Part shown: piece by piece, positions 9,862-18,900 of the stretch
Numbering within the stretch: position 1 is the first letter of the stretch
Layout of the letters: every line of letters starts with the position of its first letter
Origin: Chloroflexi bacterium HGW-Chloroflexi-3
Lineage (GTDB): Bacteria > Chloroflexota > Anaerolineae > Anaerolineales > Anaerolineaceae
Direction: 5' to 3'
Assembly: GCA_002842045.1 (NCBI GenBank)
Contig: PHBX01000020.1
Location: 1 to 64,000, forward strand
Length of the DNA stretch: 64,000 nucleotides
The notes under the pieces: generated by a model
What the model was told of the DNA's origin: nothing
Database searches by the model: none
Seen by the model: only the letters and a program-made list of their open reading frames with translations
Translations under genes and position numbers: made by a program

Positions 9862-10726
9862 ATGAATGACAGGTATAATTTGCTAATGCTTAAATCTTCA
9901 GTCGTTTTGTTAGCAATCCTATCCATTCTGTTGGCTAGTTGTGCTCAGCAACAAGCCTATGCTGAGCAGGAACAGACCAATCCCACCCAGGCACCGAAAC
10001 AAGAGCTAAATCCGATAAATATAGAACAGGATGTCATCCTCCCCAGCCCAACAACTGAACCCAGCAGCACGTTACGCCCCAGTTCAACCCCATTACCCGG
10101 CCCAACCCCAATTCCATCGTTCACAACAGTTCCTTCATCCACTCTCATCCCGGATTCGGTGTATCTGAAAGGGGTGACCAACTTCCGGCAATCATATCCA
10201 ATCAGTTGTGAATCCCGCACCGCAGTCGATTGGGCGGATTTTTTTGGCGTGCAGATTTACGAATCGGATTTTCAATTCGGTCTGCCATTATCAGATAATC
10301 CGGATAAAGGTTTTGTGGGTGATGTGCATGACCCCCTGGGGACAGGTTCCTCCTTATTCATACGGTGTGCATGCAGCTCCGGTTGCCACCCTCTTAAAGG
10401 AAGAGTATGACCTCTCAGCCCGGGCAGCCAAGAACTTCAGCCTGGAGAATCTAAAAAAGGAGATTGCCAGCGGTCAACCACTGATCGCCTGGGTGATAGG
10501 CAACATGGTAGGCGGTATTCCCTCAGAATATATCGACCAGGAAGGCAATAAGGTAACTGTAGCTGCCTATGAACACACCGTGATCGTGACCGGGTACGGA
10601 GTCGATCATATCCGTTATTTAAACAATGGCAAGTTTTATCAGTTTCCGGTTGAAACCTTTCTGAATTCGTGGGGAGTACTGGGCAATATGGTGGTTTACC
10701 ACAAAGACCCTGGTGATCGCTATTAA
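9862..10726 (+). pseudogene. C39-like peptidase-fold lipoprotein, frameshifted
   Basis: Two overlapping frames make one protein. The first (9862-10410) has a lipoprotein signal (ILLASCAQ), a Pro/Ser/Thr linker and the start of a C39-like papain fold, with the expected Cys in SYPISCESRTAVDW. The second frame continues it from about 10337 to the TAA at 10726, including YGVHAAPVA, the His-containing AYEHTVIVTGY and a C-terminal NSWG. Removing one C from the run of five at 10332-10336 joins them in frame (GDVHDPWGQVPP). All residues that define the fold are present, so the change is recent or is a sequencing error. The ATG at 9886 would give a shorter signal peptide. It would be membrane-anchored and exported; whether it is a protease is unknown. 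Confidence 0.75.
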
Positions 10727-10740
10727 ATTTTGATCACCAG
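10710..10740. terminator. hairpin between convergent genes
   Basis: CTGGTGATC at 10710-10718 pairs perfectly with GATCACCAG at 10732-10740 across a 13-base loop holding the stop codon of the lipoprotein gene. It separates two convergent genes. There is no long T run on either side, so it may work with other signals. Confidence 0.5.
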
Positions 10741-10741
10741 A

Positions 10742-12010
10742 CTAGCCATAATTTTCAATTAAGCAACGCCGATAATCATCCATTTCAATCTGGATACGAG
10801 CTACCCCGCTTTGCATAGCTGCCTGCGCCACTGATGAAGCCACCCACAGACAAACACGCTTATCCAGTGCTTTTGGCAGCAAATAATCCCGTCCAAATGA
10901 GATTTCAGAAATACCATAGCGCTTCAGGATGTCTACAGGCACAGGTTCATGAGCCAGTGCAGCCAATGCCTGCGAGGCTGCCATCTTCATCTCGTCATTG
11001 ATCTCCCGGGCGCGGACATCCAAAGCTCCACGGAAAAGAAAGGGGAAGCACAGAACATTATTGATCTGGTTGGGATAATCGGAGCGACCTGTAGCGATGA
11101 TCACATCCGGACGAGTTTGTTTTGCCAGGTTGTAATCAATCTCCGGATTAGGATTGGCCATGGCGAAGATGATGGGATTAGTATTCATTTTCAGAACCAT
11201 TTCAGGCTTCAATACATTGGCTGCGGATAAACCAATAAACACATCCGCGCCTGCAATCACCTGCCCCAATGTGGCTGGTTGGGTACCCTGGATAAAGATC
11301 ATTTTCTCAGTGAACATTTCTTCCTGCCTACCGGCGTAAACCAAACCATGCAGGTCGCAAATCCAGATGTTTTCACGAGGAACGCCTATACGCAACAAAT
11401 GTTTCGCGCAGGCAATCGCGGCTGCCCCAGCACCGGAAAAGACGACCTTGATCCTTTCAATATCTTTACCCACGACTTCAAGGGCATTCAAAAAAGCTGC
11501 TCCCAGCACAATAGCCGTGCCATGCTGGTCATCATGAAAGACCGGGATATCCAGCATCTCCTGTAAGCGTTTTTCGATGTAAAAGCATTCTGGTGATTTT
11601 ATATCCTCCAGATTGATACCGCCAAACGTTGGAGCAATCCCAGCAACGATCCGAATAAAGGCATCCGGGTCGAGTTCATCCACTTCGATATCGAAGACGT
11701 CCACCCCAGCGAATTTCTTAAACAGCACGCCTTTGCCTTCCATAACCGGTTTGGATGCCAGCGCGCCCTGGTTACCCAAACCCAGAATGGCAGTTCCATT
11801 CGAGATGACAGCCACGAGATTCCCTTTAGATGTGTATTGATACACTGCATCCGGATTCTGCATGATCTCTTTGACCGGTTCTGCAACACCGGGTGTATAT
11901 GCCAGCGAAAGATCAGCCTGGGTCTCGAGTGGTTTGGTGGATTCAACGGATATTTTGCCAGGTTTCCCACAAAGGCAATGATAATCAAGGGCGTCATCTC
12001 TGAGTGTCAT
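10742..12010 (-). CDS. NAD(P)-dependent malic enzyme
   Basis: Oxidative decarboxylation of malate to pyruvate and CO2. The 422-residue length is that of the short, single-domain bacterial malic enzymes without the phosphotransacetylase tail. The N-terminal malic domain shows TQADLSLAYTPGVAEPV and the catalytic region with the conserved lysine (GLGNQGALASKPVMEGK). The metal-binding stretch INLEDIKSPECF and the DDQHGTA motif follow, then the Rossmann domain with FSGAGAAAIACA at about 190. The ATG at 12010 has GAGG upstream. It stands alone and faces the C39-like gene. Cofactor preference cannot be read from sequence by eye. Confidence 0.93.
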   Translation of the reverse strand: MTLRDDALDYHCLCGKPGKISVESTKPLETQADLSLAYTPGVAEPVKEIMQNPDAVYQYTSKGNLVAVISNGTAILGLGNQGALASKPVMEGKGVLFKKFAGVDVFDIEVDELDPDAFIRIVAGIAPTFGGINLEDIKSPECFYIEKRLQEMLDIPVFHDDQHGTAIVLGAAFLNALEVVGKDIERIKVVFSGAGAAAIACAKHLLRIGVPRENIWICDLHGLVYAGRQEEMFTEKMIFIQGTQPATLGQVIAGADVFIGLSAANVLKPEMVLKMNTNPIIFAMANPNPEIDYNLAKQTRPDVIIATGRSDYPNQINNVLCFPFLFRGALDVRAREINDEMKMAASQALAALAHEPVPVDILKRYGISEISFGRDYLLPKALDKRVCLWVASSVAQAAMQSGVARIQIEMDDYRRCLIENYG

Positions 12011-12133
12011 ATCAACCTCTTCACGGCATTCAAATTCTGGATAGGGTCTGCTTGAATTAGTACATTGATCAACACGTTTATTATCCTATAAACTTGAAAA
12101 TTTGGTGCCTGATCTTATTCCCGATTTGAATAG

Positions 12134-12163
12134 AAAAAATCACCACCATCGAGTGGAGGTGGT
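12134..12163 (-). terminator. intrinsic terminator behind the deoC relic
   Basis: Read on the minus strand, ACCACC and GGTGGT pair around a ten-base loop and are followed by a run of six T. It sits 28 bases downstream of the stop of the deoC relic and would have served that gene. Confidence 0.5.
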
Positions 12164-12190
12164 TTGTGCTATCTTATTGTAGTAATTCAG

Positions 12191-12680
12191 CTAAACCAAT
12201 TGAGCGAGTATGACTTCGGTGTGTTGCTGGCGGATGATGATCTGATCAGCACCTGCTTCCAAATAATCATTTACCTGATCGAGACTGACAGCTCCAGCAG
12301 CCATAATCGTCATGCGGTTATAGACCATTTCGGATATTCATTTAATTTGCTCCAAATCCGGGTTCTTTGGCAACCAACCCGTCGAAGTCCCGATGCTCTG
12401 GATGCCTATCTCCACACAAATGTTAATCAGGTGCATGATTTGTGGATCACTGAGATATGCTGCTTCCAAAATCAAAGAGACAGGACGATCACCAGCAGCA
12501 TGAACAACAGAAATCAATTCACATAGGATACCCAACCAATCCAATCAACTTACTATCTTGCACTTTCGAAAGCATCTCTCTGGCTGATTTTAAATAGGAA
12601 GGCAGAGTGGCCAATCCATAACCGGATGGGTAATTTGCCATTAATTTTTCGATGGTTTTTAGATCATCAAAAGGCATGGC
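12191..12680 (-). pseudogene. deoC: deoxyribose-phosphate aldolase relic
   Basis: Remains of a DeoC-type aldolase (2-deoxyribose-5-phosphate to acetaldehyde and glyceraldehyde-3-phosphate). The N-terminal part reads PFDDLKTIEKLMANYPSGYG and LIGLVGYP, the usual first strands. It then jumps, with a frame change near 12520, to SVVHAAGDRPVSLILEAAYL and CVEIGIQSIGTSTGW, which includes the Schiff-base region shape but with the catalytic-lysine segment altered (TSTG without the family's preceding K). An in-frame TGA follows IK, and the last ~50 residues (MTIMAAGAVSLDQVNDYLEA) continue in the same frame. The middle third, including the VDMVINIGALKSG-type strand, is missing. Its 5' end is joined directly to a DUF2200 relic. 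Confidence 0.8.
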
Positions 12681-12875
12681 TGGTGCCTGGGCAAAAAAGG
12701 TTTCGAAATCATTTTCCTGTTCGATTTGCGCTTACAATTCCACTAGGTCATAGCCAGTTAACCAGCAGATGATCTGGTCCACTTCTTCCTTGGTGCGATT
12801 TTTGCGTTCCGCTTTTTGCATATAGAGTGGGTACACCCCGGAGAATTTCATTTTGAAAATTCGATGGTTATTCAT
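12681..12875 (-). pseudogene. DUF2200 protein relic
   Basis: From the ATG at 12875 (AGGAAAG just upstream) the frame reads as the start of the small DUF2200 family: GVYPLYMQKAERKNRTKEEV and then IICWLTGY. An in-frame TAA interrupts it at 12732-12734. The same frame then continues with IEQENDFETFFAQAP, still DUF2200, and changes without a break into deoC sequence at about 12680. The family function is unknown. The normal C-terminal half is absent. Confidence 0.8.
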
Positions 12876-12893
12876 TGTTCTTTCCTTTATGAA

Positions 12894-13202
12894 TTACGCT
12901 TTGTTCTTTTTCCTCAGCTGTGAAACGATCTCACCCTGTGCAACCAATAATTGCGCCATCCACTCCAGGATAATGTTGAACACAGACGAAACCAAGAAGC
13001 CAAGCAATAAACCAAATAAAGCACCCATAAATCCAATGGTTGCCCAAATAATAAATTGATCATTAATCAGATAGGCAAATACACCGAATAAAACCGCCAT
13101 GATAACTACCAGATAAAAGATAATCACAGTGCGGATCACCTTAGATGATTTCACCAGCCGGTTAACGATATCTTTGGTACGATCATGTTCATATAGTAAC
13201 AT
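12894..13202 (-). CDS. small membrane protein, two TM segments
   Basis: A 102-residue protein with two hydrophobic helices (about residues 24-45 and 50-78) separated by a short turn, a charged N-terminus and a Lys-rich C-terminus (QLRKKNKA). The loop between helices is Gly-rich in the second helix (GALFGLLLGFLVSS). A strong GGAGG precedes the ATG at 13202. No family is recognised. It lies directly upstream of the DUF2200 relic on the same strand, 18 bases away. Confidence 0.65.
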   Translation of the reverse strand: MLLYEHDRTKDIVNRLVKSSKVIRTVIIFYLVVIMAVLFGVFAYLINDQFIIWATIGFMGALFGLLLGFLVSSVFNIILEWMAQLLVAQGEIVSQLRKKNKA

Positions 13203-13439
13203 GGAAAAACCTCCTGTCTGTGTGGTTCAAAAAAAATCCTAATTTTTGAATAATCCTGATAAAAGTATAACGAATTTTTTCTGAGATTGCTAACAAATTT
13301 ATCATATAGAGTTGGGTGAAAAACAATTCTTTTTTCTGATAAAATAATTGTAACTGTTAAACAAAAATCATCAGCGTATTTTTGGAATCTTTCGTTTTCC
13401 ATATTGTAATCATCCAATTTTTATATAAAAAGTGGGCTA

Positions 13440-13961
13440 ATGCATCAACATTTTTTCATCAATGATCAAGAATTATTACTACGTCTCGCGACATTTGAAG
13501 ATATTGATTTACAGCGATATTTGTATGCTGATACTCGCTCGGATGAGATGGCTTTGGTTGATTGGTCAGATGACCAAAAAAAGTCTTTTCTCCATCAGCA
13601 ATTTGAAGCACAGACAAACCATTATCAGAATTATTACTCTAACGCTGTCACGCAAATTATTCTATTAGACCAAAAACCCATTGGAAGATTCATTCGGTGG
13701 GATACACAGGATTACATATTAATCATTGATATTGCTTTATTATTTGAATATCGAAATATGGGGATTGGCACTATACTTATTAAGGATCTAATGAATGATG
13801 CTAATTCATTAAATTTACCAATCATTTTAAGAGTTGAAATTTTTAACCATGCCATCAACCTCTACGAACGACTGGGTTTTAAGAAATCCAGATTATTGGA
13901 AGTGTATCAGGAGATGGTATGGACTCCCCCTCAAAGTGTATTCAACAAGAAGAATAATTAA
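13440..13961 (+). CDS. GNAT-family N-acetyltransferase
   Basis: Transfers an acyl group from acyl-CoA to an amine of unknown identity. The 173-residue fold shows the usual order: N-terminal strand and helices, beta4 with LIIDIALLFEYRNMGIGT, where R-N-M-G-I-G is the pyrophosphate-binding motif A, and the C-terminal LRVEIFNHAINLYERLGF, the family's typical end. It starts a co-directional set: a DUF6916-type gene follows 22 bases later and then three tail-collar genes. This placement suggests a role in that locus rather than in general metabolism, perhaps modifying one of its proteins; that is inference. Confidence 0.85.
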   Translation: MHQHFFINDQELLLRLATFEDIDLQRYLYADTRSDEMALVDWSDDQKKSFLHQQFEAQTNHYQNYYSNAVTQIILLDQKPIGRFIRWDTQDYILIIDIALLFEYRNMGIGTILIKDLMNDANSLNLPIILRVEIFNHAINLYERLGFKKSRLLEVYQEMVWTPPQSVFNKKNN

Positions 13962-13983
13962 TTATTAAACAAAAGGAATAGAA

Positions 13984-14286
13984 ATGCTCGACGACTTCAC
14001 AATCGATTCATTGACTGAGCAAATAGGAGCAATTTTTGAGGTAGTTTCCGAAGAGAAAACCATATTTACGGTTACCCTGGAAAAAATTAATATTCACATT
14101 CAAACAAAACAACATCAAAATTTTTCACTACAATTTCGTGGGCCATTACGGCCATCAATAACACAGGGAATTCAGACAATTGTCCATCCAAAGTTTGGCA
14201 CCTCTGAAATTTTTTTAGTGCCCATCGCAAAAGATGCAGATGGATACTTATATGAAGCGGTTTTTAATCGCATTCAATCCAATTAA
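13984..14286 (+). CDS. DUF6916-like small protein
   Basis: A 100-residue soluble beta-rich protein, without signal peptide. The pattern (FTIDSLTEQIGAIFEVVSEE, then FSLQFRGPL and a terminal YEAVFNR) matches the small DUF6916-type proteins often found beside tail-collar (microcystin-dependent) proteins. Function unknown; a structural or chaperone role for the collar proteins is plausible. AGGAA lies eight bases before the ATG. It is placed between the acetyltransferase and the first collar gene and is likely in the same transcript. Confidence 0.7.
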   Translation: MLDDFTIDSLTEQIGAIFEVVSEEKTIFTVTLEKINIHIQTKQHQNFSLQFRGPLRPSITQGIQTIVHPKFGTSEIFLVPIAKDADGYLYEAVFNRIQSN

Positions 14287-14339
14287 AATTTTTCCCACAA
14301 AATTTTTCGATCAAATAACCAGATAAAGGAGAGTTAAAT

Positions 14340-14840
14340 ATGGCAGAACCCTTTCTAAGTGAAATCCGGATTTTTTCATTTGAATTTTCCCCAAAAGGAT
14401 GGGCCATGTGTAATGGGCAATTACTGCCCATCAATCAAAATCAAGGGCTTTTCTCTCTTTTAGGGACTACGTTTGGGGGTGATGGAAGAGTCAATTTTGC
14501 CTTACCGGATTTGAGAGCCCGAACGCCAATCCATGTAGGTTCAGGACACACTTTGGGTGAACGAGGTGGTGAACAGGCGCATACACTGTCCATCAGCGAA
14601 TTACCAGAACATGCACATGTGGTTTCAGGTAGTGCCAACCCAGGTAGTTCAAACCATCCAAACAATAATGTTTTAGCGACCAACTCATCCAATACCTATG
14701 CGAACGGAAGTAATCTGGTGGCAATGCAATCACAATCGATAGCCAACACTGGTGGTTCTCAGGCGCATTTAAATATGCAACCATTTTTAACATTAAATTT
14801 TTGTATCGCCCTGCAGGGAATTTTCCCCAGCCCGACCTAA
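14340..14840 (+). CDS. tail-collar domain protein (first of three)
   Basis: A 166-residue protein of the phage tail-collar/microcystin-dependent protein family. The N-terminal collar fold is clear: EIRIFSFEFSPKGWAMCNGQ, LLPINQNQGLFSLLGTTFGG and FALPDLRARTPIHVGSG. A His-containing middle (ELPEHAHVVSG) and a C-terminal repeat-like end (NMQPFLTLNFCIALQGIFP) complete it. There is no signal peptide. AAAGGAGAG gives a strong start. There are no other phage genes around, so this is the cellular form of the family; its role is poorly known. It is similar along its whole length to the next two genes. Confidence 0.85.
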   Translation: MAEPFLSEIRIFSFEFSPKGWAMCNGQLLPINQNQGLFSLLGTTFGGDGRVNFALPDLRARTPIHVGSGHTLGERGGEQAHTLSISELPEHAHVVSGSANPGSSNHPNNNVLATNSSNTYANGSNLVAMQSQSIANTGGSQAHLNMQPFLTLNFCIALQGIFPSPT

Positions 14841-14851
14841 AAGGAGAGAAG

Positions 14852-15355
14852 ATGGCACAACCTTATGTTGGTGAAATACGAATGTTTGCTGGTAATTTTG
14901 CACCAGCCGGTTGGCAGTTTTGCGAAGGTCAATTGTTACCGATCTCAGAAAATGAAACCTTATTCCAGTTGATTGGCACAACCTATGGGGGTGATGGTCA
15001 AAGTACATTTGCCCTACCCGATCTGCGAGGACGAATTCCTGTTCATCAGGGAAATGGATTCATTCACGCTGAAACTGGTGGTGCTGAAGAAATCACATTG
15101 ACAGTCAACCAGGTCCCTGCCCATAGCCATCCAATGCTGGCTACTGCCAATGCTGCCCAACAATCCAGCCCAGGAGGGCAAGTACCTGCCCGTGTCAGTG
15201 GTAGTGATTTATACTCTGGAGATTACACATCTGCCAACATGTCACCACAGATGGTATCACATGTTGGTGGCAGCCAACCACACACCAATTTTCAACCGTA
15301 TTTGTGTGTTGATTTTATTATTTCTTTATTTGGAATATTTCCATCGCCCACATAA
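14852..15355 (+). CDS. tail-collar domain protein (second of three)
   Basis: 167 residues, paralogous to its neighbours: EIRMFAGNFAPAGWQFCEGQ, then LIGTTYGGDGQSTFALPDLR, and NFQPYLCVDFIISLFGIFP at the end. The ATG at 14852 is preceded by AAGGAGAG at 14841-14848, which decides the start over an in-frame ATG upstream inside the preceding gene. Only eleven bases separate it from the first collar gene. The central loop region differs most from its siblings (Ser/Gly/Pro-rich), which fits a variable binding or assembly surface on a common core. Confidence 0.85.
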   Translation: MAQPYVGEIRMFAGNFAPAGWQFCEGQLLPISENETLFQLIGTTYGGDGQSTFALPDLRGRIPVHQGNGFIHAETGGAEEITLTVNQVPAHSHPMLATANAAQQSSPGGQVPARVSGSDLYSGDYTSANMSPQMVSHVGGSQPHTNFQPYLCVDFIISLFGIFPSPT

Positions 15356-15388
15356 TTATGAAACTATTTTATCGTTTAAGGAGTATTT

Positions 15389-15907
15389 ATGGCTGATCCA
15401 TTTGTTGCTGAAATTCGAATTTTTCCCTTCAATTTTGCCCCGAAAGGCTGGGCATGGTGTGATGGCCAGTTGATGCCGTTATCACAAAACACAGCCTTAT
15501 TCTCTCTCCTGGGAACAACCTACGGTGGTAATGGCAAATCCAATTTTGCCCTACCTAATTTACAAGGAAGAGCACCCATGCATCCCGGGCAAGGACCTGG
15601 TTTATCTTTGCATGATTTGGGAGAAACAGGTGGGACTGAATCTGTGACTTTGCTCGAATCCGAAATCCCTTCTCATTCCCACACTGTCATTGCGGTAGAT
15701 CGGGTTGCTGATAGCCCTTCTGGAGTCGGTACCTCTCTGGCATCCCCACCAGCAGGGAATCCATATCGTGCGCCTGATAATTTAATTACTCTATCGGAAA
15801 ATGCACTCAGTCCAGCCGGTGGGGACGCGCCACATAACAATATGCAGCCCTATCTTACCTTGTATTTTTGTATTGCCTTACAGGGTGTTTTTCCGCCCAG
15901 AACTTAA
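15389..15907 (+). CDS. tail-collar domain protein (third of three)
   Basis: 172 residues of the same family: EIRIFPFNFAPKGWAWCDGQ, SLLGTTYGGNGKSNFALPN and a His pair in EIPSHSHTVIA, ending with NMQPYLTLYFCIALQGVFPP. AAGGAG precedes the ATG. It is closer to the first copy than to the second at both ends. The gene closes the collar cassette, and the giant surface protein begins 75 bases downstream on the same strand, which suggests that the products belong to one surface structure (inference). Confidence 0.85.
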   Translation: MADPFVAEIRIFPFNFAPKGWAWCDGQLMPLSQNTALFSLLGTTYGGNGKSNFALPNLQGRAPMHPGQGPGLSLHDLGETGGTESVTLLESEIPSHSHTVIAVDRVADSPSGVGTSLASPPAGNPYRAPDNLITLSENALSPAGGDAPHNNMQPYLTLYFCIALQGVFPPRT

Positions 15908-15982
15908 ACTTATTTTTCAGTCACCATTTGGTAACCACCTTAGTCAATTTTTCAAATCAATGAATGCATATCGGAGCTACTC

Positions 15983-18900
15983 ATGAAGCCAAAGAAGAAT
16001 CTTTTCAACAACCGTAAAATCATAAATATTTTCTTGATCCTCTTTCTTGGTATTTTACTTACAATATTTTCCATAAAAGTAGTACAGGCTGCAGTTGATT
16101 TGATATTGGCTGAAAAAACAGTTTTACTGTTAGATGATTTGGATGAAAATGGTATTGCCAGTCCAGGTGACATTTTAGAATACACGATCACAATCTTCAA
16201 TCAAGGCGCTACCAATGCAACCGGTGTTGTCTTTAATGATACGTTGGATATTAATACCGCTCTGGTGACTGATTCCCTCATCCACTCCCCGATCGCGGTT
16301 CCTGATGTTTTCCCACAAACTGTACTTGGAAACGTTCGTGTTGATTCATCCCGGATTGGATACACTGTTTTGACGAATGACAATCTGGGTCAACCTGCCA
16401 TCACGGAAATCAGCCTGGACAGCCCAATCAGTTCTCAAGGTGGTAATGTTACAATGGTCACCTCTGGATCCAGTATGGGTCAATTTACTTACGATCCCCC
16501 TCCCGGATATGAAGGGACTGATACGTTTACCTATACATTGACCAATTCTGCCGGTAGTTCTACCAGTACGGTATCTTTAATCGTCTCGAAAATGATCTGG
16601 TTTATCAACAACAACGCTGCGACCTGTACAACTCTGGTAGACGGATGTGGAAGACTTTCCAAACCATTTTCTTCCCTGGCGTCATTCGTTGCAATCAATA
16701 ATGGCACCGGAAATAATCCTGGCGCCAATGATGTTATTTTTTTGTACGAGAGTAATACCAATTATTCCGGGGCGATTTCTTTGTTGAGTGGTCAGAAATT
16801 AATCGGACAGGATGCAAGTGATAGCCTTGCCAACATGGCATTGGTAGTGCCAGCATTCAGCAGTGACTCTTTGCCCAGCATGAATACTGCAAGTCCCTAT
16901 ACCACCCTCGGGAACACAGTGACACTAAATAGCAATACCACCGTCAGAGGACTGAGGATCAATATAACGAACAATACCGGGATGATGGATCCAGTCGCAG
17001 CCATCACAAATGTTACAGTGTCAGAGGTTTCAATAACCAGTAACAGCGGAACAGGAGTCAATTTTTCTTCGACAGCTGGGATATTTAATTTTGACAATAT
17101 CACTTCATATAATGGAACAAATGGCATTGTGCTAGATAATTTCACCGGTAGTTTCACACTACCAGCTGGTTATATTTCCAATACCTATTCGGATGGCATC
17201 AAACTGAACTATGCTTCGAATGTAACAATTTCGAATATCACCATCAACGGAGCAGCGAGAAATTCCACCAACCCTGCCTGTAATTTCACCTCCATATCCA
17301 CTGCCTGTGAAGCAGCGATAGAAATTTTAAATTCAAAAAAGATCGCCTTAAGTAACATTGTCATCAACCAGGACAATATGGGCATGCAAGGGATTGTTGC
17401 TCAAAATACCGAGGATCTGACCATTAAAAACAGCCAGGTGCTCAATGTTGGTGATGCCGATAATGAATCCGGTATGCTATTGAACAATCTTTATGGAACT
17501 ATTTTATTTGAGGATCTCACTATTAATACTGCTCAAGAATTCGGTCTTCGAATTTATCAAACCGCAGGTGTTTTATCGGGAACCTTAAGGCGGGTAAAAA
17601 TCCAGAATAACAATGGTACTTTTGGTGAAGATGGCTTGTCAATTCGGGTGGAAGGGGGAACTTCCACAATTCTGGTGGATGACAGTAACTTTCTTAATAC
17701 TGGTGGTTCAGGTGTGGCTGCTTCCGTTCAAGGATCAGGGGCAGTATTAAACATTACTTTGAAAAATTCCTCCTGGAGTGAGAATCATCAATTACCGCAT
17801 GCAGTCTCATTTACAACAGCAGGCAGTGCCTCTGGAAGTATTACCATCCAGGATAATGGCATGGTTGGTTGTGCAAACTCCGCGAATTGTTTTGGTGCTA
17901 TTGACCTCGATGCATCGGACTCGTCTCATTTGGATGCAACAATCTCTGGAAATACATCATCCGCGTCCGGTGCTGGCACTGGCATTGAATTCATCGTTAA
18001 TGATTTTGCAACCGGTAGGGCAACCATTTCAAACAACAGTTTTAGCATGCAGCCAGATCGAATTGGAATGAATTTTCTAGCCAGGTCGGTCTCCACATTT
18101 AATTCCACAGGTAGTCTTCACCTTTCATTAACCGGTAATACGATTAATGGAATTTCATCTAACCCTGAAAATGTTTTTTCCGGGATGAATTTTCAGTCCG
18201 GTAGCAGTTCTGGTACGCATGCACAGACATTGTGTGTCAACGCCAGCGGAAACATCATTAATGGTGTAAATACTTATGCTTATCTTCTGAGTCAAAGAAC
18301 TGGCACTACCTTTCAACTACAGGGGTTGACCGGCCTTGGAACGAATGAAATAAATGTTGAGAATTTTGTTAAAAGTAATAATCCGGATGGAACACTTGCT
18401 GGAATTACAGATGTGGCCCCAGCAGGTGGTACAACGATTGTAAATTATGTTGCAGGAAACTGTTTTACCCCAACAACCACTCCCCAGCCTGCAAGCGATG
18501 TAAGCCAAATAGAAAATATTGATTCAATAAGTGAAAAGGCAGGTCAACAGGATTATCGTTTTGAATTGGAGGATTTCAACAATCCACCTGATTTACTGAC
18601 CAATGTTGATCAATCACCTGTCCTCACATCCACAAAAGGTGTTACTTCAAATCAGATTCCACAAGTAAGTCTTGGCGTTTTACCACCCGGATCATCCGTG
18701 GTAATCCAATATCAGGTGACAATTAACGATCCCCTCAACCCGATCAATGCAAGTCAGGTGATCAACCAGGGCACAGTATCTGGAAGCAATTTCGTGAATG
18801 TGTTGACTGATGACCCATCCGTTTTAGGATTTTCTGATCCAACGATCATGCTATTGCCCAAACCAGACCTTTTGGCAACAAAAACGAATAACGTAAGTGG

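Noticed and set aside
13151..13417. Minus-strand frame overlapping the small membrane protein
   Set aside because: It overlaps a gene with a much better ribosome binding site; the peptide has no family-like text and lies in very AT-rich spacer DNA.
14340..15907. Prophage or phage-tail remnant
   Set aside because: Tail-collar domains are the only phage-like parts. No other structural, lysis or packaging genes are present, and the cellular form of this family is known.
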